Below, in pieces: positions 34,182 through 43,104 of a DNA stretch of 64,000 nt. The notes beneath the pieces were generated by a model that was given only the letters and a program-made list of their open reading frames with translations, was not told where the DNA came from and made no database searches. Origin of the DNA: CAMLJR01 sp964631955 (lineage in GTDB: Bacteria > Pseudomonadota > Gammaproteobacteria > Pseudomonadales > CAMLJR01); assembly GCA_964631955.1 (NCBI GenBank), contig CAZWBA010000002.1, positions 248,001-312,000 on the forward strand, read 5' to 3'. Both the position numbers and the translations under genes were made by a program. Position 1 is the first letter of the stretch. Each line of letters begins with the position of its first letter.

Positions 34182-35021
34182 TCAAATTGCGATCGGCGCT
34201 TTAATCACCGGGTGCGGGTTGTAATCGACAAATTCGAAATCTTCGAATTCATAATCGAAAATACTGGCCGGTTTGCGTTTGATATTTAACGTCGGCAGTG
34301 AGCGCGGCTCGCGGCGTAATTGTTCGAACACAATATCGTCGGTGAGATGATTACTATACAGATGCGTGTCGCCCAGCACGTGCACGAAATCGCCGACGCC
34401 GAGATCACACTGCTGCGCAATCATATGCGTTAGCAATGCATAGCTGGCGATATTGAACGGCACGCCGAGAAAAAAATCTGCGCTGCGCTGGTAGAGCTGA
34501 CACGATAATTTTTTATTCGCCACATAAAACTGAAACAGCGTATGACAAGGCGGCAGCGCAGCCTTGCCGTTGCGCACATTATCGTGTGGGCTAAGCGTTT
34601 CGTCCGGCAGGTCGGCAGGATTCCAGGCATTGACGAGCAAGCGCCGCGAATCAGGCTTGCGTTTGATCATAGCGATCACTTCGCTGATCTGATCGATGGT
34701 GCGACCATCGGGGCATTGCCATGAGCGCCACTGCTTTCCGTACACAGAACCGAGATCGCCATCCCCCAACGCCCACTCATCCCAGATCGTCACGCCGCGC
34801 TCGCGCAACCAGTTGTTATTGCAACTACCCTGCAGAAACCACAGCAGTTCGATAATGACGGAACGCGTGTGAATTTTTTTGGTGGTAAGCAGCGGAAAAC
34901 CTTCGTTCAGATCGAAGCGCATTTGCCGGCCGAACACCGAGCGCGTACCGACACCCGTGCGGTCGCTCTTATCGGTACCGTTTTCGAGAATGTCGCGCAT
35001 TAAATCGAGATATTGTTTCAT
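34182..35021 (-). CDS. thyA: Thymidylate synthase
   Basis: Makes dTMP from dUMP with methylene-tetrahydrofolate as donor and reductant. It has 279 residues, slightly more than E. coli ThyA (264) because of an insertion after QISEVIAMIKRKPDSRRL near LPDETLSPHDNVRNGKAA. The active-site cysteine is in LPPCHTLFQFYV, and DRTGVGTRSVFGRQMRFDL, QRSADFFLGVPFNIASYALL and HVLGDTHLYSNHL are all present. Its start overlaps the lgt stop by four bases (ATGA), and folA starts 11 bp after its end. Confidence 0.97.
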   Translation of the reverse strand: MKQYLDLMRDILENGTDKSDRTGVGTRSVFGRQMRFDLNEGFPLLTTKKIHTRSVIIELLWFLQGSCNNNWLRERGVTIWDEWALGDGDLGSVYGKQWRSWQCPDGRTIDQISEVIAMIKRKPDSRRLLVNAWNPADLPDETLSPHDNVRNGKAALPPCHTLFQFYVANKKLSCQLYQRSADFFLGVPFNIASYALLTHMIAQQCDLGVGDFVHVLGDTHLYSNHLTDDIVFEQLRREPRSLPTLNIKRKPASIFDYEFEDFEFVDYNPHPVIKAPIAI

Positions 35022-35833
35022 GAGTGATGAAGGCTCTCATTGCGGGCCGTGTGGCGGCGATACGCATAAATAAACATGGCAGCACCGATCAGGATCATCG
35101 GGATGCATAATTCCTGGCCACGACTCATCCAGCCGAATGCGGCGAATCCGATCTGCTCGTCCGGTTCGCGAAAAAATTCGACAACAAAACGGAAAACACC
35201 ATAGAAAAACAAAAATAATCCGCCGACTGAATATTGTGGGCGCGGCTTGCGCGAATATATCCAGAGAATGGCGAACAGCACGATTCCTTCGAGCAGGGCT
35301 TCATATAATTGCGAAGGATGACGCGGTAATTTCAACGGGTCGGTGAGAGGAAATACCATCGCCCACGCGACATCGGTTTGTCGCCCCCATAACTCCTGAT
35401 TGAAAAAATTGGCGAGCCGCCCGAGCAGCAAACCCAGAGGCGCCAGCGGTGCGGCGAAATCCCACAGCCTGCCGATTTCGATGCGCTGTATACGTGCATA
35501 AATCGCCATCGCGACAATAACGCCGATGGCGCCACCATGAAATGACATGCCGCCTTCCCACACGCGAAATAACCACAAAGGGTCGCGCGCGAATCTGTCG
35601 AAATTGTAAAACAGCACATACCCGCAGCGACCACCCAGAATCACGCCGAGCGCGCCATAAAAAATCACGTCTTCCACTTGTTTTTGCGTGACGGGTGAAT
35701 CCACACGCTTCGCACGATGCATCGCCAGTAGCCACGCGAAGATAAATCCAGCCAGATAGGCGAGCCCGTACCAATGCACTGCGACAGGCCCGAGTTTGAA
35801 GGCGACGGGGTCGATATTGGGATGATGCAGCAT
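35018..35833 (-). CDS. lgt: Prolipoprotein diacylglyceryl transferase
   Basis: An inner-membrane enzyme that transfers diacylglyceryl from phosphatidylglycerol to the lipobox cysteine of prolipoproteins. It is 271 residues with about seven helices. Signatures are VAVHWYGLAYLAGFIFAWLL, LGGRCGYVLFYNFDRFARDP, VWEGGMSFHGGAIGVIVAMA and LLGRLANFFNQELWGRQTD. The last is usually GRIGNFINGELWGR, so two Gly positions are Ala and Gln here. RHPSQLYEALLEGI and VEFFREPDEQIGF follow. It is first in the lgt-thyA-folA unit. Confidence 0.96.
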   Translation of the reverse strand: MLHHPNIDPVAFKLGPVAVHWYGLAYLAGFIFAWLLAMHRAKRVDSPVTQKQVEDVIFYGALGVILGGRCGYVLFYNFDRFARDPLWLFRVWEGGMSFHGGAIGVIVAMAIYARIQRIEIGRLWDFAAPLAPLGLLLGRLANFFNQELWGRQTDVAWAMVFPLTDPLKLPRHPSQLYEALLEGIVLFAILWIYSRKPRPQYSVGGLFLFFYGVFRFVVEFFREPDEQIGFAAFGWMSRGQELCIPMILIGAAMFIYAYRRHTARNESLHHS

Positions 35834-35957
35834 CGGTTGCTCTTATCGGAGATGTGTCGAAAAAGGCGCGGCAGTGCGCGGAAAGCCGGTATTATCGCCC
35901 GCGACCGCCTGAAATTAAAATGCGTAAATGAAAACCTGCTTTTGAGTGCTGTTCCGT

Positions 35958-36755
35958 ATGTGTTTAATCGTATTCGCCATCGACAGCCACCCCCGCTACC
36001 CACTTATATTGGCTGCGAATCGCGATGAGTTTTATGCGCGACCGACACAGTCGCTGCAGGCATGGCCGGATGCACCACAGGTGCTCGCGGGGCGCGATCT
36101 CGAAGCAGGTGGCACCTGGCTGGGCATTACGCGCGACCGGCGTTTCGCGGCGATTACCAATGTGCGTGAAGGCGTGCAGCGTACCGCGACGCAGCGCTCG
36201 CGCGGCGACCTTACCCGCGCCTTCCTGCTCGGCACGCAAACTGCGAAAGATTATGCGCAGCAGGCTTACGATAACGGCGCACATTACGCGGGCTTCAATT
36301 TATTGCTCGGTTCCTTATTAGCAGATGGCGGCACATCGATTTATTACGTATCGAATCGCGGCGAATTACCGCGCGAACTGGGGCCGGGAATTTACGGTCT
36401 CTCCAACGACAGCCTCGACACGCCCTGGCCCAAAGTCGTCGGCAGCAAAGCGCAGCTGCGCGAATTGCTCATGCACGAACCTTCACCTGCGACATTGCTG
36501 CATATTTTGGCCGACACACGCAAACCTCTCGATTCGGAGCTGCCCGATACCGGTGTCGGGCTTGAGCTCGAGCGCAAATTTTCGACGTGCTTTATCGCCT
36601 CGGATGAATACGGCACACGTGCATCGACTGCATTGCTGGTCGACACCGATGGCGATATCGAAATCAGCGAGCAGAATTTTGGTAGCGGTGGCGCAGCGCT
36701 CGGCGAATTAATCGCTTACCGGTGGACGACTCGCAACCAGGAATATCCAGCATGA
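35958..36755 (+). CDS. NRDE (TANGO2-like) family protein
   Basis: A 265-residue protein starting at ATG 35958 with MCLIVFAIDSHPRYPLILAA then NRDEFYARPTQSLQ. The Cys at position 2 and the NRDE motif define the NRDE/TANGO2 family. Further conserved segments are VLAGRDLEAGGTWLGITRDR, FAAITNVREG, YGLSNDSLDTPWPKV and CFIASDEYGTRASTALL. Eukaryotic TANGO2 is linked to heme or lipid handling, but bacterial function is unknown. Its stop overlaps the start of the FAH-family gene by four bases. It is divergent from lgt, with about 124 bp between. Confidence 0.9.
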   Translation: MCLIVFAIDSHPRYPLILAANRDEFYARPTQSLQAWPDAPQVLAGRDLEAGGTWLGITRDRRFAAITNVREGVQRTATQRSRGDLTRAFLLGTQTAKDYAQQAYDNGAHYAGFNLLLGSLLADGGTSIYYVSNRGELPRELGPGIYGLSNDSLDTPWPKVVGSKAQLRELLMHEPSPATLLHILADTRKPLDSELPDTGVGLELERKFSTCFIASDEYGTRASTALLVDTDGDIEISEQNFGSGGAALGELIAYRWTTRNQEYPA

Positions 36756-37426
36756 CTCTATTCACGCCTCAATTGAATGGTGAACCTTTCGCGCATACAC
36801 TCGGCAAAATCGTGTGTGTCGGGCGCAATTACGCCGCACACGCAGCCGAGCTGAATAATCCCATTCCCAGCCAGCCGATTTTATTTATGAAGCCCGCGAG
36901 CTCAGCGTGCAATTTCGCGCAGCCGCTGTGTATTCCGCACGATCGGGGCAGCGTGCATCATGAAACCGAGCTTGCGGTTTTGATCGGCGCACCGCTACAA
37001 AATGCCGACACAAACCAGGCGCGTACTGCAATTGCAGGTATTGGTCTTGCGCTCGATTTAACACTGCGCGATGTGCAGGATAAATTAAAAAACGAAGGAC
37101 AGCCGTGGGAGCGTGCGAAAGCGTTTGATGCTGCCTATCCCATCTCATCTTTTATTTCACCGGGAGAGATCGATCTGCAAAATCTTTGCGTTCAGCTTTA
37201 TCGCAACGATAAATTGCAGCAGGATGGCAATACTGCACAGATGTTATTCAGCGTGGTCGATTTGATTGTCGAAATTTCGAAAAACTTTTCGCTGCAGGCG
37301 GGCGATATTGTTTCGACAGGAACGCCGGCGGGCGTGGGGCCACTGCAAAGCGGCGATCACTTGATTGCCCTGCTCGGCAAAAATCAGCCGGGTGATTTGA
37401 TGCGGATCGAAACGCGAGTGCTGTAA
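36752..37426 (+). CDS. Fumarylacetoacetate hydrolase family protein (acylpyruvase-like)
   Basis: A 224-residue FAH-fold metal-dependent C-C hydrolase or decarboxylase. The ATG at 36752 overlaps the upstream stop (ATGA); it gives MTLFTPQLNGEPFAHTLGKI. Signatures are IVCVGRNYAAHAAELNNPIP, PILFMKPASSACNFAQPLCI, HHETELAVLIG (metal ligands Glu), LALDLTLRDVQDKLKNEGQP, WERAKAFDAAYPISSFI and DIVSTGTPAGVGPLQSGD. The size and order match E. coli YcgM, which acts on acylpyruvates; the real substrate is not known. It is coupled to the NRDE gene. A hairpin repeat lies 9 bp after the stop. Confidence 0.9.
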   Translation: MTLFTPQLNGEPFAHTLGKIVCVGRNYAAHAAELNNPIPSQPILFMKPASSACNFAQPLCIPHDRGSVHHETELAVLIGAPLQNADTNQARTAIAGIGLALDLTLRDVQDKLKNEGQPWERAKAFDAAYPISSFISPGEIDLQNLCVQLYRNDKLQQDGNTAQMLFSVVDLIVEISKNFSLQAGDIVSTGTPAGVGPLQSGDHLIALLGKNQPGDLMRIETRVL

Positions 37427-37434
37427 ATCTGCGC

Positions 37435-37468
37435 CTGTAGGGGCAGGCCTATGTGTCTGCCCCTACAG
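37435..37468. repeat. GTAGGGGC... hairpin repeat between convergent genes
   Basis: Bases 37435-37468 form a near-perfect palindrome: ctgtaggggca then ggcctatgtgtc then tgcccctacag. It is a copy of the dispersed family also at 12057, 48129, 58443 and 58523. It lies exactly between the convergent FAH and chemoreceptor genes and is probably a two-way terminator. Confidence 0.85.
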
Positions 37469-37479
37469 ATCGCGGTGAA

Positions 37480-39126
37480 TTAATGGGTACGGAATTCGTT
37501 CACGAGGCTCGCCAATCTTCCTGCAGCATCGTTCAGTTCGCGACTGGTTTTATCCACTTCCTGCACCGAATACGCCGAACTTTTCGCAACATCGGAAATA
37601 TTCACGACATTGCGCGAAATTTCCTGCGACACGGCCATCTGTTCTTCGGTTGCGCTGGCGATTTGTGTATTCATATCGTTGATCAGCGACACAGCCATTT
37701 TAATTGCACCGAGCGATTCACCCGCGCGCGCGGCTTGCGTCATCGTGCGCTGCATTTCGTCGGTGCCGTCGGCCATTGAGCGCACCGCTTCGCGCGCACT
37801 CGATTGCAGACGTTCGATCATGCCCTGAATTTCCTGCGTCGATTCCTGCGTGCGTTGCGCGAGCGAACGCACTTCGTCGGCAACCACCGCAAAGCCGCGG
37901 CCCTGTTCGCCGGCGCGCGCCGCTTCGATCGCCGCATTGAGCGCGAGCAGATTGGTTTGTTCGGCAATGCCGCGAATCACATCGAGCACGGAGCCGATCG
38001 ATGCGCTATCGGTTTCGACGCGACGAATGACTTCGCCGGCGTTATCCATGCGATTCGATAAATTGTTGATCGAGCCGAGCGCCTCTTCGAGCACGTGATT
38101 GCCTTTTTCGGTTTCGCGATTCGCATTATTCGCCGCATCGGCCGCCTGATGTGCGTTGCGACTGACCTCTTCGATGGCGTGCGTCATTTCAGTGGTGGCG
38201 GTCGCGACCTGATCGGTTTCGCGCATCTGGATCGCGGCGCCTTCGCGCGTCTGCTCGGTGTTGTTCGCGAGCTGTTGTGCGCTGCGCTGCAGATGCGCGC
38301 TCATTTCGCGCACATCGCTCAGAATTTCGCGGAAGCGATTCACCATGCCCTGAAAGGCGTGCGCAACGCTGCCGATCTCGTCGTTCTGATCGATATCGAC
38401 ACGCACGGTGAGGTCGCGATTGCGCTCGGTGGTTTCAATCGCGCTGCGCAACTTGTTGAGCGGGCCTGAAATGCTGCGCGCTACCCAGCCGCCGAACAGC
38501 ATCATGATCGCAGCGGCAACGACAGCGATGCCGATAAAAATCTTGAACACCGCATCGTAAAGCTGCTGCGCTTCGACGCGCTCTTGCTGGGCGCCTTTGA
38601 GCTGCACATCGATGAGTGTCTGCAGGCGCGTGGTAATCGGATCGAGGTATTCGTAAAGATCGCCGTTGTATTCCATGATGACGGGATCGCCGTCGTCATT
38701 CAGCGCCATCGAATCGCCCAGGGGTTCGAGCACTTTGGCAGCCGCACCGACACGACGCAACGCCTTGTCGGTGTATGTGGTGATTTCCTGCACGAGCTTG
38801 CGCTCGTCGGTATTGAGCGGCAATTGTTCGTAGGCAGCCAGATTTTCACGTGCCTGCTTTTCCGCCTTGATGAGCAGCGCATACGCTTCGGCCGGCGTCA
38901 TCATGCCGATGGTGGCCTTGTTGATCGCGGTAACCATATCGATGCCATACGCATCGTTGACTTTTTTAAGCTGGGTCAGCGGAACCACGCGCGCGTCATA
39001 AATTTCGCCGACACCGGCATTGATTCTGGCAAACGAGCTCAGCGACGTCACGACGATAAGAAGAATCACCGCCAGTGGAAGTCCCACCAAAATGGCCAGG
39101 CGCTGCCCGACACTCAAGTTATTCAT
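37480..39126 (-). CDS. Methyl-accepting chemotaxis protein
   Basis: A 548-residue transmembrane chemoreceptor. It has helix 1 at about residues 10-30 (LAILVGLPLAVILLIVVTSL), a periplasmic helical domain of the four-helix-bundle MCP type (to about residue 185), helix 2 at about 190-212 (IFIGIAVVAAAIMMLFGG), HAMP (RSISGPLNKLRSAIETTERN), and a signalling domain with the hairpin tip RGIAEQTNLLALNAAIEAAR then AGEQGRGFAVVADEVRSLAQ. No C-terminal NWETF-type pentapeptide for CheR/CheB binding is present; it ends in LVNEFRTH. The ligand is unknown. No che genes are in the window. It is convergent with the FAH gene and its repeat. Confidence 0.95.
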   Translation of the reverse strand: MNNLSVGQRLAILVGLPLAVILLIVVTSLSSFARINAGVGEIYDARVVPLTQLKKVNDAYGIDMVTAINKATIGMMTPAEAYALLIKAEKQARENLAAYEQLPLNTDERKLVQEITTYTDKALRRVGAAAKVLEPLGDSMALNDDGDPVIMEYNGDLYEYLDPITTRLQTLIDVQLKGAQQERVEAQQLYDAVFKIFIGIAVVAAAIMMLFGGWVARSISGPLNKLRSAIETTERNRDLTVRVDIDQNDEIGSVAHAFQGMVNRFREILSDVREMSAHLQRSAQQLANNTEQTREGAAIQMRETDQVATATTEMTHAIEEVSRNAHQAADAANNANRETEKGNHVLEEALGSINNLSNRMDNAGEVIRRVETDSASIGSVLDVIRGIAEQTNLLALNAAIEAARAGEQGRGFAVVADEVRSLAQRTQESTQEIQGMIERLQSSAREAVRSMADGTDEMQRTMTQAARAGESLGAIKMAVSLINDMNTQIASATEEQMAVSQEISRNVVNISDVAKSSAYSVQEVDKTSRELNDAAGRLASLVNEFRTH

Positions 39127-39226
39127 AACCGACCCTTTCCGGAACGAGCGTTATTCGAAGCATCATCAACTATAGCAGCCAAGCTACAAGCGCGCCGGGA
39201 ATAAGCCGGTCGAGTCCGGGATGAAT

Positions 39227-39907
39227 CTAGCGGCGCAGGGTCTTGACGCCTGCGGGTGTACCGAGCAAAAGCACATCGGCCGGACGCAGTGCGAACAGGC
39301 CGTTGGTGACGACGCCGACGATTTGGTTGATGCGGGTTTCGGTATCGCGCGGAGTCGCGATGGGGAAATCGTAAACATCGAGGATGACATTGCCGTTATC
39401 GGTGACCACCCCTTCGCGATAGACCGGATTACCGCCGAGTTTGACGAGTTCGCGCGCGACATAACTGCGCGCCATCGGAATCACTTCGACGGGCAATGGA
39501 AATACGCCGAGCGTCTCGACCAGTTTGCTTTCATCGGCGATGCAGACGAATTCGCGCGCGCAGGCCGCGACGATTTTCTCGCGCGTCAGCGCCGCGCCGC
39601 CGCCCTTGATCAATTCGAGACGATGATTGGATTCATCGGCGCCATCGACATAGACATCGAAAGTGCCGGTGGTATTGAGGTCGAGCACTTCGATGCCGTG
39701 CTTTTTGAGCCGCTGCGCCGAGGCCTCGGAGCTCGCCACCGCGCCGGCGAACTGGTCGCGCAAGGACGCGAGATGATCGATGAAATAATTCGCGGTCGAG
39801 CCGGTGCCGATACCGATTACGCTGTCCCTGTGCAAACGCGGCTCGATATATTCCACCGCCGCACGCGCCACGGCCTGTTTCAACTGATCCTGATTCGCTG
39901 CTGTCAT
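39227..39907 (-). CDS. rpiA: Ribose-5-phosphate isomerase A
   Basis: Interconverts ribose 5-phosphate and ribulose 5-phosphate in the pentose phosphate pathway. It is 226 residues, the usual length. Signatures are VIGIGTGSTANYFIDHL, FDVYVDGADESNHRLELIKG, GGGAALTREKIVAACAREF, VIPMARSYVARELVKLGGNP and ETRINQIVGVVTNGLFALRP. The active-site Lys and Glu of LIKGGGAALTREK are intact. It is divergent from ilvA with about 171 bp between, as in Pseudomonas, where rpiA and ilvA are neighbours. Confidence 0.97.
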   Translation of the reverse strand: MTAANQDQLKQAVARAAVEYIEPRLHRDSVIGIGTGSTANYFIDHLASLRDQFAGAVASSEASAQRLKKHGIEVLDLNTTGTFDVYVDGADESNHRLELIKGGGAALTREKIVAACAREFVCIADESKLVETLGVFPLPVEVIPMARSYVARELVKLGGNPVYREGVVTDNGNVILDVYDFPIATPRDTETRINQIVGVVTNGLFALRPADVLLLGTPAGVKTLRR

Positions 39908-40078
39908 CGCCGCTCGCTCCGCCTGAATTAGAAATGAACAAGAAAAAACGCAGTATATCGGACGCTGTTTGACGGTAGATACAAACGCGGGCGCAATGGC
40001 GGAGGCATCAAATAATAGGAGAGAGGCAGTCTCTCGTTTACACTGATGCGCTATCCCAACTCAATTCCGATATCGATC

Positions 40079-41605
40079 ATGCTCCACGAATACGTGAAAA
40101 AGATTCTTTGCGCCCGCGTTTACGACGTTGCCATCGAAACACCGATCGACGAAGCCCGTCAGTTATCGAAACGGTTCGACAATCGCATTCTGCTCAAGCG
40201 CGAAGATCTGCAGCCGGTGTTCTCGTTCAAGCTGCGCGGCGCCTATAACAAGGTTGCGCAGCTGACCTCCGAACAGCTCGCGCGCGGCGTCATCTGCGCC
40301 TCGGCAGGAAATCACGCGCAGGGACTCGCGCTCGCCGCCGCAAAGCTCGGCATCAAGGCCACCATCGTGATGCCGAAAACCACGCCGCAAATCAAGGTCG
40401 ACGCGGTGCGTTCGCGCGGTGCGAAAGTGGTACTGCACGGCGACACCTACGACGAAGCATCGGCGCACGCACAGCAACTCGTGCAGGAAAAGCAGCTCAT
40501 CTATGTGCATCCGTTCGACGATCCAGATGTCATCGCGGGGCAGGGCACCGTCGGCATGGAAATTCTGCGGCAGCATCCGGGCCCGCTCGATGCGATTTTC
40601 GTCCCTGTCGGCGGCGGCGGTCTGTGCGCTGGCGTAGCTGCATTCGTGAAATATGTGCGGCCCGATATCAAGGTGTTCGCGGTGGAAGCCGACGATGCGG
40701 CGTGTCTGCAGGCGGCGATGAATGCCGGCAAGCGCGTCACCCTGCCGCATGTGGGATTGTTCGCCGACGGCGCTGCGGTTGCGATTATCGGCAAGGAAAC
40801 CTTCAAGATACTGCGGCAAACCATCGATGGCGTGATCACCGTGACCACCGATGAAATCTGCGCGGCGATCAAGGACATCTTCGACGACACGCGCTCGATC
40901 GCCGAGCCCGCCGGCGCCCTGGCACTGGCCGGTCTCAAAAAATATATCGAGACGCAGAACGTCAAAAATCAGACCCTGCTCGCGATCGATAGCGGCGCGA
41001 ACACGAATTTCGACCGCCTGCGTTACATTTCCGAGCGCACTGAAATCGGCGAACAGCGCGAAGCCATTCTCACGGTGACGATTCCGGAGAAACCCGGTGC
41101 GTTCAAAACGTTTTGCAGCGCGCTCGGCAAACGTAATATCACCGAGTTCAATTACCGCTTTGCCGACAAGCAGTCGGCCCAGATTTTTGTCGGAGTGCAG
41201 GTGGCGGCGGGCGGCGGCGATCGCCAGGAGCTGGTTGAGGATTTGCACAAGAAAGATTACGCCGTGCTCGATCTGACCGAAAACGAGATGGCCAAATTGC
41301 ACATCCGCCATATGGTTGGCGGTCATGCGCCCGCGTGTGTCGATAACGAAGTGTTGTATCGCTTCGAGTTTCCGGAGCGGCCCGGCGCGCTGTTGAATTT
41401 TCTCACGCAGCTCGGCGCGCGCTGGAACATTTCGATGTTTCACTACCGCAATCACGGTGCGGCGTACGGGCGCGTGCTGGTGGGCATACAGGTGCCGGGC
41501 AGTGAACACAAGGCGCTGCAGCAATTCCTGCGCGGCCTCGGTTATCCGTTTCAGTGCGAAACCGATAATCCCGCCTATCAGCTCTTTCTCGGGCAGCGTA
41601 CCTGA
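40079..41605 (+). CDS. ilvA: Threonine ammonia-lyase, biosynthetic
   Basis: PLP-dependent deamination of threonine to 2-oxobutanoate, the first committed step to isoleucine. The start at ATG 40079 (MLHEYVKKILCARVYDVAIE) matches the family N-terminus and gives 508 residues; the frame extends upstream to 40046. The PLP lysine is in PVFSFKLRGAYNKVAQLT, and the phosphate-binding Gly loop is FVPVGGGGLCAGVAAFVKYV. Two C-terminal ACT-like domains (about residues 330-415 and 425-505) contain EKPGAFKTFCSALGKRNITE and ERPGALLNFLTQLGARWNIS, the feedback sites for isoleucine and valine. Confidence 0.96.
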   Translation: MLHEYVKKILCARVYDVAIETPIDEARQLSKRFDNRILLKREDLQPVFSFKLRGAYNKVAQLTSEQLARGVICASAGNHAQGLALAAAKLGIKATIVMPKTTPQIKVDAVRSRGAKVVLHGDTYDEASAHAQQLVQEKQLIYVHPFDDPDVIAGQGTVGMEILRQHPGPLDAIFVPVGGGGLCAGVAAFVKYVRPDIKVFAVEADDAACLQAAMNAGKRVTLPHVGLFADGAAVAIIGKETFKILRQTIDGVITVTTDEICAAIKDIFDDTRSIAEPAGALALAGLKKYIETQNVKNQTLLAIDSGANTNFDRLRYISERTEIGEQREAILTVTIPEKPGAFKTFCSALGKRNITEFNYRFADKQSAQIFVGVQVAAGGGDRQELVEDLHKKDYAVLDLTENEMAKLHIRHMVGGHAPACVDNEVLYRFEFPERPGALLNFLTQLGARWNISMFHYRNHGAAYGRVLVGIQVPGSEHKALQQFLRGLGYPFQCETDNPAYQLFLGQRT

Positions 41606-41807
41606 GTATTTGCGAGCGTACGTATGTGCGGAAACGGGAAGAATTGTGATCGCGTTTGCAGGCGCAGCGGCGCTGGCTCGCAGTTCCAGAAAATGGTCGA
41701 TTTATCTCCTAGCGGACGGGTTACGCACTGACTACTCTCAAGCACATCCGATAACCATCGCCGAATTATCAAGAACGGCGCTGTTAAAGACCTTGAGGTT
41801 ACCCGAG

Positions 41808-41900
41808 ATGTACGCCAAGCCCGATACCGTTACCGTCACCTGCATGCTGTTCGCACTCGGCACATTACTGACCGCGACATTGAATGCGATGATCGGTTAA
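41808..41900 (+). CDS. Possible small membrane peptide (30 aa)
   Basis: A short open frame MYAKPDTVTVTCMLFALGTL then LTATLNAMIG, almost all one hydrophobic helix. GAGG lies about 10 bases before the ATG. It sits at the end of the 290-bp gap between ilvA and the cyclo-ligase gene, and its stop overlaps the 3' end of that gene by four bases. There is no similarity I know of; it may be chance. Confidence 0.25.
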   Translation: MYAKPDTVTVTCMLFALGTLLTATLNAMIG

Positions 41901-42520
41901 CCGAAGCGCTTCTTTATTATTCTGCGCACACGAATCCATTCGCACTCGGTGACAATACCCGCCAGCTGCACATCCCATTCCTCGTGCGGCAATTGCGCGA
42001 CCTCCTGGCAGGCGTAGGCGAGCCCGATTAAACGCGGACCCGGCAACCGCCCCGCACCCTGCAGGACTGCAAGCGTGCGATCGTAAAAACCACCGCCCAT
42101 TCCCAAACGTCCGCCCTGTCGGTCGAAACCCACCAGCGGCATACAGATCACATCGATTTTTCTCAATGGCACTGCGCTGCCGATCGGCTCGGGAATATTG
42201 AAGCGATTGCGTCGCAGCGGATTGCCCGGCCGATAGCGGACGAACTCCAGCCGCTTTTGACGCAGACGCGGCAATAGCAGGCACTTACCTTCGGTACAAG
42301 CCGCTTTAATCAAAGGATCGGGATTGATCTCGCCGTCGCCGGCAAGATAAACCGCCAGCGTGCGGGCGCGCCGATACCAGCGCTGACGCCTGATCAGGCG
42401 CGCCATGCGCTGCGCTGCGCCCTGCTGCTTCCAATGCGGCAAGGATTTGCGGCGTGCGCGCAGGACGCGTCGCAATTCGCGTTTTTCGGATCGGGTGTCG
42501 CCGGCTTGGGAGAGAGACAC
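41897..42520 (-). CDS. ygfA: 5-formyltetrahydrofolate cyclo-ligase
   Basis: Converts 5-formyl-THF to 5,10-methenyl-THF with ATP, salvaging a storage folate. A 207-residue protein that starts at GTG 42520 (VSLSQAGDTRSEKRELRRVL then RARRKSLPH). Family features are KRELRRVLRARR, LAVYLAGDGEINPDPLIKAA, KIDVICMPLVGFDRQGGRLG and MGGGFYDRTLAVLQGAGRL, with the GGGFYD motif of the ATP site. It lies directly downstream of 6S RNA on the same strand, the standard zapA - ssrS - ygfA order of gammaproteobacteria. In E. coli the two are transcribed together. Confidence 0.93.
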   Translation of the reverse strand: MSLSQAGDTRSEKRELRRVLRARRKSLPHWKQQGAAQRMARLIRRQRWYRRARTLAVYLAGDGEINPDPLIKAACTEGKCLLLPRLRQKRLEFVRYRPGNPLRRNRFNIPEPIGSAVPLRKIDVICMPLVGFDRQGGRLGMGGGFYDRTLAVLQGAGRLPGPRLIGLAYACQEVAQLPHEEWDVQLAGIVTECEWIRVRRIIKKRFG

Positions 42521-42532
42521 GGTAGAGAATTA

Positions 42533-42710
42533 GGAGCCCCGAGATACCGCTGGCGGCTTGGCCCTTGAACCCAGAGGTTCAAGGTGGCGGTTTCTGTGAT
42601 GTTTCAGGCTTTCCGTCGGGCGGACATGCACACCAACACCAACGAGAAACCCCCAGTTTGTTACAGCATCGGCTCAGGGGTCTTGACCACCTGGCGTATA
42701 CCTCAGGAAG
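42533..42710 (-). ncRNA. ssrS: 6S RNA
   Basis: About 178 nt of non-coding RNA that binds the sigma-70 RNA polymerase holoenzyme in stationary phase. On the minus strand it starts near ACTTCCTGAGGTATACGCC and contains CCCCTGAGCCGATGCTGT on the 5' side. The 3' side has CACCTTGAACCTCTGGGTTC, AAGGGCCAAGCCGCCAGCGG and TATCTCGGGGCTCC; these match 6S RNA blocks at the ends and around the central bulge. The end stem CCTGAG/CTCGGG closes. The ends are approximate (a few bases). The position between zapA and the 5-FTHF cyclo-ligase gene is the classical one. Confidence 0.92.
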
Positions 42711-42714
42711 TTGG

Positions 42715-42720
42715 ATTATA
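42715..42720 (-). promoter_or_regulatory. -10 box of the 6S RNA promoter
   Basis: A perfect TATAAT on the minus strand, 5-7 bp upstream of the predicted 6S RNA 5' end. The -35 region is not clear. Confidence 0.65.
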
Positions 42721-42760
42721 GACGCGGGCTTTTGCGAATTTCCATGCCGGGAAGCGCGTA

Positions 42761-43072
42761 TCAGCCGATTTCCAGCTGGCGAAAACGCTGTAGCGCGTCA
42801 TCGATTTTGTCGCCCAGTTTTTTCACCTGCTCAAGCCCGGCACCCGACGTTTCGTTAGCCTGCGCGCCCTTATTGAGCAATTCGTACGTGGTGTTCAGCG
42901 CCACCATCACGGCGATGCGTTCGAGCCCGATGACCTTGCCCGAATCGCGCACGCTGCGCATCTGCTTGTCGAGCTGACGCGCGGCTTCGATGAGCGCGCG
43001 CTCCTGATCGGGCGGACAGGCGACCTGGTAATCCTTATCGAGAATATTGACCGTAACCGTATTCGCGCTCAT
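42761..43072 (-). CDS. zapA: Cell division protein ZapA
   Basis: A 103-residue protein that cross-links FtsZ filaments at the division ring. It begins MSANTVTVNILDKDYQVACP and has the ZapA pattern: a beta hairpin at the N-terminus (VTVNILDKDYQVACPPDQER), a helix ALIEAARQLDKQMRSVRDSG, and a long C-terminal helix KVIGLERIAVMVALNTTYEL followed by a coiled-coil segment ETSGAGLEQVKKLGDKIDDA. It is 33 bp downstream of a small coiled-coil gene of the TIGR02449 family and 50 bp upstream of 6S RNA on the same strand. Confidence 0.93.
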   Translation of the reverse strand: MSANTVTVNILDKDYQVACPPDQERALIEAARQLDKQMRSVRDSGKVIGLERIAVMVALNTTYELLNKGAQANETSGAGLEQVKKLGDKIDDALQRFRQLEIG

Positions 43073-43104
43073 GCCGCTTTCTCACCCACGACTGTTCCAG
43101 CCAC

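Noticed and set aside
39960..40045. Possible leader/attenuator before ilvA
   Set aside because: A short hairpin (GAGAG-gcagt-CTCTC) is present, but there is no leader peptide rich in branched-chain codons and no T tract.
40163..41524. 453-codon minus-strand open frame
   Set aside because: It lies wholly antisense to ilvA and has no domain; codon bias of this genome makes such open antisense frames common.
41457..41807. 147-codon frame overlapping the ilvA end
   Set aside because: The first part is a shifted-frame shadow of ilvA; only the final 30 codons are worth noting.
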